From Ulota crispa (Eukaryota; Streptophyta; Bryopsida; Orthotrichales; Orthotrichaceae): a stretch of 64,000 nt of DNA. Numbering within the stretch: position 1 is the first letter of the stretch; each line of letters starts with the position of its first letter. Of this stretch, positions 37,400-46,348 are shown in pieces. The stretch spans positions 1,612,001-1,676,000 of the forward strand of contig OY987243.1 of assembly GCA_963920765.1 (NCBI GenBank). Reading direction: 5' to 3'. A program made the translations under genes and the position numbers. The notes beneath the pieces were generated by a model. The model did no database searches and was not told the origin of the DNA. It was given only the letters and a program-made list of their open reading frames with translations.

Positions 37400-37560
37400 A
37401 TACCAAACTATGCTGTGATATAGTAACATCAAAGGAGAGTAGAGCTTGTCACTTTTGTCAGCGCCGCCCATTCGCATGGCCTTGACGACGTCATAGTCCG
37501 ACCGATCCTTAAGCACAGTTGCCTCATATTAATACTTAGGCACGTGTGGTCGGATGTTGC
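37400..37560 (-). pseudogene. Possible isolated exon remnant
   Basis: The minus strand reads RPHVPKY-stop-YEATVLKDRSDYDV, then VKAMRMGGADKSDKLY, in one frame. The composition is protein-like and G+C-richer than its surroundings. The stop could instead be just upstream of a splice acceptor (TATGAG). I do not recognise the family. It may be a gene fragment carried by a transposon or the end of a lost gene. Confidence 0.25.
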
Positions 37561-37809
37561 TAAAATTTCTTACTGAAACAATAGAGAGAAGACCAATTGA
37601 TGCATCAACATGTAATACAAGCTACAGCTTCACGAGAATCCTCACCAGCAAAGCAATGAGTCTGACAAGTCCAAACTACTTCCTGTACCGGTTCATAAAT
37701 TAAAGGAACTGTCCACAGAGCTTGGGATTTCAAAAGTGCTCGCGGATGTGACAAACACTTTAAGAATCTTAAGCGTTGTATTGAAGATACCATTGACAAG
37801 TTGAGAAGT

Positions 37810-39020
37810 GGTTACGGATGCTACTAGCACCGCGAGCACCTTCGCCGGCGAAGGTGCTGGTACCATCCGCAACCAATTTCCCCCACAAGTTAGTTTTACA
37901 ATGCACATACTAATGACAAGCTCAGAAATGGTTACAAATGCTACCAGCATCGCAAGCACCTTTGCCCGCAAAGGTGCTCGTGGTGCTGGTAGCATCCACG
38001 ACCAATTCCGCAAAAATCATATCCAACTCCAGCACTTAAATGCATATATCAATGAAAGGCTCAAAAGACGTTGCGAATGCTACTAGCAACTCAAGCACCT
38101 TTGCTAGTGAAGGTGCTCGCAATGGTGATAGCATCCTTGTATCTAACTAAACCCCACCTAATAGACAAGTGACTTTCATTCATTAAAGTGGTTGCGGATG
38201 CTACCAGCAGTGTGAGCACCTTCATTGGCAAAGGTGCTCGCAGTGATGGTAGCATCTGCAACGACTTTGGAGGAAATCCGATGCATGAATCATAGAAAGA
38301 CAAGCAATGTCAAAAGTGGTCGTCAAATGGGACAAATTCTAAGGGATTTTTGCGTTTGATCATAATTTTTTAATAAAAATGTAGAAATGGTTGCAGATGC
38401 TAACAGCACCGTGAGCACCTTCACCAGCGAAGGTGCTTGCAGTGCTGTTAGCATCTGCAACCATTTCCTCCAAAACCCAGCGTCAAACTGCAAACATCAA
38501 TGACAAGCTCAAAAATGGATGCGGCCGCTACTAGTGACGTGAGCACCTTCGCCAGCAGAGGTGCTGTGACTAGCGCAAGCATCCACGCAACGGTGACTAG
38601 CGTTTTTGAAATTTTGTATAAGGTGGCGCGGATGCTTGTGCCACCTAAAGCACCTTCGCCAGCAAATGTGCTCAACATGGCGGAAGCATCCACGCCACCC
38701 ACACTAGCCCTTCCAAAACAATGCATAAGGTGGCGCAAATGCTAGAGCCACTTGGAGCACCTTCACCAACAAAGGTGCTTTGGGTGGCACAAACATCTGC
38801 GCCACCTTGTCCAATGTTTTTGAAATATTGCATAAAATGACACAGATGCTCATGCAACCTGGAGTACCTTTGTCAGCAAAGGTGCTCAATGTGGCAGAAG
38901 CATACGCACCACCAACACCAACCCTTCCAAAATATTGCATAAGGTGGCACAAATGCTTGTGCCATCTAGAACACCTTTGCCAGTGAAGGAGCTCTAGGAG
39001 GTGCGAGCATCTACGCCCCC
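37810..39020. repeat. Tandem array of ten long hairpins (palindromic-core satellite)
   Basis: Ten units of about 65-80 bp, each an imperfect inverted repeat, at about 37810-37874, 37930-38003, 38070-38135, 38190-38264, 38389-38463, 38517-38590, 38622-38699, 38729-38807, 38835-38913 and 38943-39020. The core is close to GAGCACCTTCGCCAGCG followed by AAGGTGCTC, flanked by GGTTGCGGATGCTACCAGCA and its complement in units 1-5. Units 7-10 keep the core but use GGTGGCGC(G/A)GATGCT flanks. Spacers of about 35-125 bp are partly conserved (ATGACAAGCTCAAAAATG). The outer arms have changed together between subtypes while staying complementary. Confidence 0.85.
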
Positions 39021-39176
39021 AATTTGCTTTATTTGTTTCAAGATGTCTAATGAACATTTTAAACCACTATTGTAATGAATAAGAATATTATAATTGACGC
39101 TTGGTCAAAGTTTGTGGTTCAAAATTAGCATAATTGTCAACCCAATAAGTATAAATGGTCGCAGTCAAGAATACCA

Positions 39177-39410
39177 CACCTTGCACATTCACCCAAGAAT
39201 GTGCTCTTTGAGTGATTGGAACTTGCAACTATTTTACCATTTTTTTTGAATGGGTCACAAACATGACTATTGCCCCTTGCACATTTGCTCAAGAATGTGC
39301 TCCATGAGTGAGTAGGACTTGCAACTATTTTGCTTTTTTTTTTGAACAAGTCACAAACAAGACTATTGCCCCTTGCACATTTGGCCAAGAATGTGCTCTC
39401 TAGGTGATTT
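39177..39410. repeat. Second hairpin-cored tandem array, three units
   Basis: Three units with starts near 39177, 39275 and 39369 and a period of about 95 bp. Each has a small hairpin of the form GCACATT(C)-loop-(G)AATGTGC followed by TTGCAACTATTTT, a T tract and GTCACAAACA(A/T)GACTATTGCC. The architecture (hairpin core plus conserved spacer) echoes the larger array just upstream, but the sequence is different. Confidence 0.75.
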
Positions 39411-40150
39411 CACAATGCAATTGATTTACCATTTTCAGAAATGGTTTTGTCTTGGGCGCACCATTTTCCTATTTTTACACTTTGTGGTTAATATTATATT
39501 GGTCTATACTTCTTGATAAGGTGAATATTCCACCTTGTAGTACTGTCTTTCATGTTGTTGGAGGGTCTAGATGTGTTTAGATACATGTTACTATTCAATT
39601 TGTGCAGCCTTGTTATTGAAAGGTGCTGGCAGCCTGAATTAATTAGTCGAGGTGGAACGACAGATGTAAGTAATATATATGCTTGAAAGTTTGGTGCTAC
39701 CGCATTAGTAAAGTGGGTTGTGCACACTTTTCTTTCCAATTATCATAAATGTACTGCAGATTGATGAACCGCTTGGATAGTATTCTTGGAAGAAGGTGGT
39801 TTAGGCTGAGCACCTAACTGTGACGATATTCAGTAATTGTAGTGGAATTGACTATGAAATGCAGAATTTATAAATAATTTGTTCATTCAAACATTACTTG
39901 GAAGCCTAGGAGTGGTTGTTCCTTCTATTTTGAAATTATGGTTGCTTTGCTTCATTAGGTCTTTAATGCTTAAACCAAGGCTTAAACAGATTTCATGAAT
40001 GGTTTAGTGAGATGACAAGATGCAATATTATTATTTTTATTTTTTATATGCAGCACGTAACTTGAGTAGAGAAGGCCGTTCTATTTGTCTTTCTTCCTTA
40101 TTTAGAGGAAGAGGTGATATTTGTGAGCCATTGAAGAATTTTGTTTACAT
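39411..40150. other. Intergenic DNA
   Basis: No gene or element recognised. Confidence 0.3.
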
Positions 40151-40179
40151 CATAGTTACATAATATTTATTTCTGCTAG

Positions 40180-40455
40180 GGTGGTCATGTTTTGCAAAAT
40201 TTGAACTTAGATGAGTTGGTGGACATGCCAACTTGCATTTTCTTAGACACTGTACACAACAATTGGCTTCAAATGTCAAGAAATAGTGGCAAAAACTTAT
40301 TTGATGCTACATGCAATGACGTCATACAAGCTTGGCAGCAAATGACAAATTTCAAGGCATATCTTTATAAGCACGCCTTGGATTCTAGTCCCTCAAAAAG
40401 TGAGCTCAAATTAAGGGATGTTAGATGTAGTGATGATTGTGAGTCCCAAATTTAG
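40180..40455 (+). pseudogene. Transposon-derived exon remnant
   Basis: An open stretch preceded by TTCTGCTAG (possible acceptor) reads GGHVLQNLNLDELVDMPT, then CIFLDTVHNNWLQMS and later DDC-E-stop. The pattern T-V-H-N-x-W-L-Q ... NLFDATCNDVIQAWQQ ... PSKSELKLR reminds me of repeated proteins in large seed-free plant genomes, but I cannot name the family. No start codon belongs to it clearly (the ATG at 40192 lies inside the block), so it is an internal or terminal exon. Confidence 0.4.
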
Positions 40456-40955
40456 CATTAGAAGTCCTAAATTTCTTTTTTGTTTTACTTAGTTTTGAAA
40501 TTACATTAATATAAGTGGAATAGCCATTTATGTTGATTTAGATTAGTTAGACCAAATGTTTAGCGGTACGTCATTTATCCTATTCCAATTGGTAAGTCAT
40601 TAGGAGAGATTTAGTGAGATTAAAGAGTTTTTAGTTAGTTTGAGTGACACAATTACTAGAGGCTTGGGATCCCCTCCAAAAGTCTCCACTAATCTAATTA
40701 CACTATTAGAAAATTTAGCACAAAATCAATAGAATTTCAACCAAAAACTGTTGATTTTTTCTGTTGATTTGGTCAAGTTGATTTGTATACTTTTCAACAA
40801 GAGTATGTTGATTTTTTGTTGATTTCTTATTGATTATTTGTCGTTTTCTGTTAATTTTCACTTATCTTATATTGCTCAATTTTTCTTTAAAAAAAATTTA
40901 AACATTATTTTTTCATAGAATTCTTTTTTTTTTAATAATAAAATCATTTTTTTTT

Positions 40956-41065
40956 TGGAACTAGGCAGCTACCTGCAATACCCAATAGCTACCCATAGCG
41001 CCAAGGAAGGCTGCTGGCAGTGGCGTTCGAACCCCCTACTACCAGGTACACAATCCACAAGACTA
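40956..41065 (-). mobile_element. Possible tRNA-derived SINE head
   Basis: On the minus strand a B-box-like GGGTTCGAACGCC (41022-41034) follows, at tRNA-like spacing, an A-box-like TAGTCTTGTGGATTG. Pol III boxes of this kind head plant SINEs. Tail and target duplication were not resolved. Confidence 0.45.
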
Positions 41066-41604
41066 CAACATCATTTACAACCACTAGCACACATGCACTC
41101 ACACACGTGCACAAGAGAATCATGATTGTATTTGTACATGTTCATGTTTTTAATATGCTAGTAGACTTTGGAGGCTATTTTGGCCCATTAAAGGATTTTT
41201 TTTCAAAAAACTTAGAACTAAAAAAAATTGGTAAATGTATTTTACTTTCACCTCCAACAATTTTTTTTGGATTTCAATCTTTTTATCAAAAGTTATGAGC
41301 TAAAACCAGAGAAGGTGTTTAGAAATTTTAAAAAAATTGTTTATTTCCATCCTTTTGATTTTGTTTATAAATTTTTATTGGAATTCACTAATCTCAAAAG
41401 GATTGCTGCAAGCAAAGGTTAAATTCATTAATAATTATTATTTAGTGCTAGTTTTTTTGTAAAAGGAACCTTATTATGTTAAAATAGCCTCCATAGTTTG
41501 ATAGCTTTAAATAACATGAAATCGTGAAAAGTTACCAAATTAAAACCTTGCAATTATAAAATCAAAATTCTATAAACTTTTGAATAATTTTGGATATTTT
41601 TTAA

Positions 41605-42015
41605 GGGCATTAATATGTGAACCGCACTCTTTGAACTACTGTACCACACCCTCGGGATAAATTTTAGATTTCTACCATCAAAATTTGTGTTTGTGAATTT
41701 TGAATTCAAATTTGGACTTAGAGACCATGATATTGTCTAGGACCATAAAAAAAGTTGCAATTCAACAACACTCAATGAAAAAGCTTATCTTTTTTTACAA
41801 ACAAAAGTAAAAATAATGATTTTCTCCCTAACTAAATTTTTTCATTGGGTGTTGTAGAATTGCAACTTTTTTTATGGTTCTAGACAATAACATGGTCTCT
41901 AAGTCCAAATCTAAATTCAAAATTCTCAAATTTAGCTTTTTGATGGTAGAAATATAAAATTTACCCCATGGTGTGGTACAGTAATTGGAAGGGTGTGGTA
42001 CACATATCAATTCCC
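41605..42015. mobile_element. MULE-derived fold-back MITE
   Basis: 411 bp, almost entirely two inverted arms of about 195 bp, with ends GGGCATTAATATGTG and the complement of GGGAATTGATATGTG. It is flanked by ATTTTTTAA (41596-41604) and ATCTTTTAA (42016-42024), a 9-bp duplication with one mismatch. It is closely related to both ends of the element at 4904-8534 and nests inside the CACTA element. Confidence 0.82.
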
Positions 42016-42949
42016 ATCTTTTAAAGTTTATAAAAATATTTTATACGATTATTAATATTTTATAATTCATTTGGTTAGTAATAGAAGGAAATATACTAAA
42101 AATATTGTTTAAGTCTTTCAAAATATCAAGTTTATGCCAAAAATATTTGAAACATAAAAAAGATTTCTTATTTTTTGTAGGAATATCAATCATACTCCTA
42201 ATATTTTGGAAAAATAATAAAAAAACTCTTCTATTTTGAAATGTTAAATATATCCTTGTGTTATTTGAAATGTAAAAATCACCTTTGGTTTCTTGTAAAA
42301 ATTTGCATTAAACTATATACTTGGTTATCATATAATACAAAGATATTAATAATTTAAAATAATTGAGAAGCATTTTAATATTTTCCCAATATATTAGAAG
42401 CATTGTTGATATTTATACAAAAAGGAAAGATATTTTTAGTACTTTTAATCTTTGAAGGACATATATGATTTTTTCAAAGAATTAAAGAGCATTGTTTATA
42501 TTTGTTTGTAAAGAAATTTTGGTATTTAAAACAAGAAAATGTTGTACTTTTTATATAAAATTTTGTTGAATTAGTGAAGTTATGTCCAAAAGTGTCTAAA
42601 TCAACAGAAAACTGTTGATTTTATTATAATGGTCAGATTTAAAATTAGCAGCCTTTAAAGTCAGGTAAAAACATAACCAAATTGTGAAAAGTAAAGAAAA
42701 TAAAACCAGTCAATGTACACTTAAACTTTTAAAATATTTTATTTTTTTTGAAAACTTCTTTTATTTTTTAAAACTTCAAAACATTTTAATGAGGTCCAAA
42801 AAGATTCTAGAAAGATTTCAAAAACAAATCTAAACTATTGTAATAGTTTTTTTTATTAAAAATATTTCAAAGTGTTTTAATGAATTACAAAAAGATTCCT
42901 AAAGGACTCTAATTCAGTCTAAGAGATTCTATTTCTATAAATATTTTGA

Positions 42950-43670
42950 AATATTTTAACAAATTTCATAAAGATTTTAAAAGGATTCTCAAAGATTCCA
43001 AAAAGGTTCTTGAAAATTCTTAGAGATTCTCAAAGATTTATAAAATTCCCAAAAAGATTCTCAAAAGATTTCCAAAGATTGCCAAAGATTCTTAAAGATT
43101 CTCAGAGCTTCTTAAAGCTTCTAGGAAGATTCCAAGAAGATTCTTAAAGATTTTCAAAAGTTCTCAAAAAAATTCAAAATTCCTAGAACATTTCCAAAGA
43201 TTCTCAAATATTCCAAACTATTCTCAAAGATTTTGAAGAATTCTCAAATATTCCTAAAAGATTCTCAAAGATTCCAAGAAGATTTTCAAACATTCTCAAA
43301 CATTCTCAAACATTCTCAAACATTCCAAAAAAACTTGAAAAGATTTTCAAAGATTTCTAACAATTCTTAAATATTCCTAGAAGATTCTCAAAGATTCTCA
43401 AAGTTTCTCAATTGTCTTCAAACATTCTCAAACATTCTCAAACATTCCAAAAAAACTTGAAAAGATTCTCAAAGATTCCCAAAGATTCTTAAAGAATCCT
43501 AAAAGATTCTCAAAGATTCTAAGAAGATTCTCAAAGATTCTAAAATCTTGAAAAGATTCTTAAATATTCTTAAAAATCATGAAAAGATTCACAATGATTC
43601 CCAAAAGATTTTTAAAGATTCCCAAAAAAATCCCAAAAGATTACCAAAAGATTCTCAAAGATTCCAAAAT
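42950..43670. repeat. Degenerate minisatellite, AAAGATTCTC-type
   Basis: Words such as AAAGATTCTC, AAAGATTCC and CAAACATTCTC are repeated dozens of times with a period of roughly 10-18 bp. A local duplication occurs of a segment with CAAACATTCTCAAACATTCC followed by AAAAAAACTTGAAAAGATT (near 43280-43340 and 43415-43465). It lies in the right half of the CACTA element. Confidence 0.8.
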
Positions 43671-43999
43671 TTCTATTGATTTAGATAATGGTGTCCAAAT
43701 CAACAAAATGTATTTAGTTTTTTACAGAATTATGTTAAATTAGTCAATTAGTGTGGGCAAGTGTCCAAAACAACAAGAAATGTTTGGTTTTTTGTTGTTT
43801 TGGAAGGAGTTTTCTACTAGTGTTAGAGAGGGTTAGTTTAGGTTTGGCTACTAGGGACTTGGGATCCCCTCCAAAAGTCTCCACTAACCTAAGTAGAGAG
43901 GGTTAGTTTAGGATTGGCTACTAGGGGCTTGGGATCCCCACCAAAAGTTCCCACTAGCCTAATTAGAGAGGGTTAGTTTAGGAGTAGATTAACTAAGCT

Positions 44000-45489
44000 A
44001 TGGTCCAAGGCCACGTCATCAATTCAAGTTTCCAGTTGTTACCTAATTTGATGAGTCTATATCCAAGGTTCCCAAGACCTTCCGCTTTTCAGAGAGCGTG
44101 ATTCTAAGCAGTCAACCATGTTAGGCTACTAGTCAACTTGGTCAAAGGAGGTTGACAAACGGCAATAAAATGCCACCAAAATTCTTAGAAGAGTTTCTCA
44201 AGGATTTATGACAATCCCCCAAGTTTCAAGTTGTTTCGATAGCGGCAAGGCCTCAAACGGCCACATCTAGCTTATTTCAAGAACGTGGGCGACATCCAAT
44301 TTCAAGATTGTATCCATTTGGAGCCCAATTGACAGAAGCAAGGAGTGTTTCCCGACTCCTTCAACAATGTTGGAAGACCTAGGGAAGTCAATTTCTCAAT
44401 TTGGGATGAATTCCCAATTCTGGGTTTTTCATCCATCCACCCTTAACCCTTCATTCAAGTTTCCTGACGCCTTGTAGCTTGGAATTGAAAGTGTGAACAA
44501 CCAACTCAAATATTTTGGGTCCAAAGAATCCAATGCCACCATCCATTTGTTGTTTGGAGCTACGCTCCAAAAGTTATGGCGAATTCATCCAGATTTCATC
44601 TGTTTTGGGTTTTTCTTAGATTTAAGGTAGATTTCAAGGATCTATGGATCCCCTAGATAGAGGGCTGAGGTGTCCTCCCCCAAATGTATAAAAGGAGGCC
44701 CACATCCTCCCAAAAACACTCTCTTGTCACTTGCCATCACTTGGGCCCATCCCTTTTATGTTTAGATCTCTTATCACTTTACTCCATTTGGTCCCATCAT
44801 CACTTGTCACTTCTCTCATAGTTCTTTAAGCTCTCATCCCTTGTGTCTTACCTTTGGAGGGACCCCCTCTCTTAGATGTTTAGTTAGAACATAGTTGGCA
44901 TTGGTCTTACTAACCTCTAGGAAAATGAATTACAATTGGCAATGCCGCTTTTCCATACTTTCTAGAAGTCTAGTTGCATTCAAGTCCATTGTTATTTAGA
45001 GTAGGAGCCTTACTTGAGTTCCCACTTACCAATCGCTATTAGAACTCCCATACCAAAATAAGCCCTCATAGTAACTCATGGGGAATCCTTTTAGCTCAGC
45101 CTTGAGTGGCCAGCTCTCTTGATTCCAGAAGCAGTTCCATGAGAAGTCACTTTGCTCACTGACTCCTTTAGCTTGAGGCTTGCCTCGCTACCAAAGTCCA
45201 TAAGCCGGTGAACTTGCTTTCACTCCAACACCAACGGCCACTTTCATCACAGCCAACTGCTCAATCACGGCTAGCTCTTAGCTATTGAGCTTAGCAGCCA
45301 AGTGCTCACAATTCGTAGCTCTTACAGCTAGCTCGGGCCTTCATGCTCAGCGGCCAAGGCTCAAAATTCCTAGCTCTCATGGCCACCTCTAGCTTTTGAG
45401 CTCACAGCCAAGGCTCAAAATTCCTAGCTCTCATGTCCACCTCTAGCTTTTGAGCTCACAGCCAAGGCTCAAAATTCCTAGCTGTCACG
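44000..45489. other. Probable LTR fragment with TATA box and 54-bp repeats
   Basis: A TATA-box-like TGTATAAAAGGAGG lies at about 44686. It is preceded by the 70-bp repeats and followed by a 54-bp tandem repeat (TAGCTCTCATGGCCACCTCT... with starts at 45371, 45425 and 45479) that resumes at 52721-52910 after the inserted element. This U3-TATA-R arrangement suggests an LTR, but ends were not defined. No coding sequence. Confidence 0.4.
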
Positions 45490-45746
45490 TGTCGCAACCA
45501 GAAAAGTCAACTTGAGGGTTTTAGACAATGAAAATAAGTAAAATCTTCCTATATGATTAATTTTTTTTGTTTTTACATAGTAGAAAAGAGAAGTTTATCA
45601 AAATTATCAATTAAGGAATTTTCCAATTCCTTAAGTAGTTAAAATTGTTAACAGGAGATTATTGATTTCTTGCCAAACCGGAAATAGTTCCCTATTCAAC
45701 CGGAAATGTTTGCTTGGAATTATAAACTTAGTTATACAACGCGCTG

Positions 45747-46348
45747 ATGGGACGAATTCTGGAAACGGTAAATGCGCCATCTAGTGACCATTGGTCACTA
45801 ACGGAAGAATTAGAAATAATGGCAACGGTTTATCCCGTACTTACTATTACAGGAGTGGTTGCAATGGTTCAGTGGAGGAATTTTGATCAAGAGCTTATGA
45901 AGGAGAAGGCAAGTTCATTTCCCAAGTTTCATTTATTTTGCTTCCTGATCCTTGCTTTTAGCACATTTGTTTGTGAGAAGAGTGTGAAGGCGATGTAAGC
46001 GGTAGGCTATCCTATGGAGTGAGTTGTTGGTTGTAGGTTTTCTTCACCCACTTCTGGAGCCATGGGTAGGACGGATAACGGAGAGGAAGCGTTGATTGGG
46101 CTAAGGTCGGTAGTTCCAAAAGTTCATATAGACCCTGACGCAAGAAAGATGTTAGGGGAGGATTTGAACATGATGGGTTGCAATAAACTCCTTAAGGATC
46201 CTTGGGGTTTAAAAGACAAGGAGGTGGTTGGAGAATTTTTAGAGGATCCGGCAAGTCAATGGGACAACTCTAAACAAGCCCATCCGAAAACTTGGTTGGA
46301 GGAGGTCTGGATTGGAGTATACTCCTTTGCAAGTGAGGGAGGGGGGCT
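45747..46348 (+). pseudogene. 5' part of element ORF in the outer copy
   Basis: Two open stretches, starting MGRILETVNAPSSDHW at 45747 and MGRTDNGEEALIGLR at 46062. The second runs to ASQWDNSKQAHPKTWLEEV and is cut where the inverted copy begins. It is a diverged version of the ORF at 48881-47901. No domain recognised; no reverse transcriptase, integrase or protease is visible. Confidence 0.45.

Larger units (their letters stand above)
40701..43822. mobile_element. CACTA (En/Spm) non-autonomous element
   Basis: 3,122 bp with ends CACTATTAGAAAA and the complement CACTAGTAGAAAA at the right, flanked by the 3-bp target duplication TTA (40698-40700 and 43823-43825). Subterminal regions share a CTGTTGATTT/ACAACA motif. 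No transposase is visible. It contains a SINE-like head, a MULE MITE and a long ATTCTCAAAG minisatellite. Confidence 0.85.
40631..44000. repeat. 70-bp tandem repeat, split by a CACTA element
   Basis: Units contain GGGTTAGTTTAGG, CTTGGGATCCCCTCCAAAAG and CTCCACTAACCTAA. One copy ends at 40700; copies start at 43825 and 43895 and a partial one at 43965. The 3.1-kb CACTA element lies between them, so the array predates the insertion. Confidence 0.8.

Noticed and set aside
37810..39410. CRISPR array
   Set aside because: Direct repeats with spacers superficially fit, but units are long imperfect hairpins of changing sequence in a plant nuclear genome, with no cas genes and partly conserved spacers.
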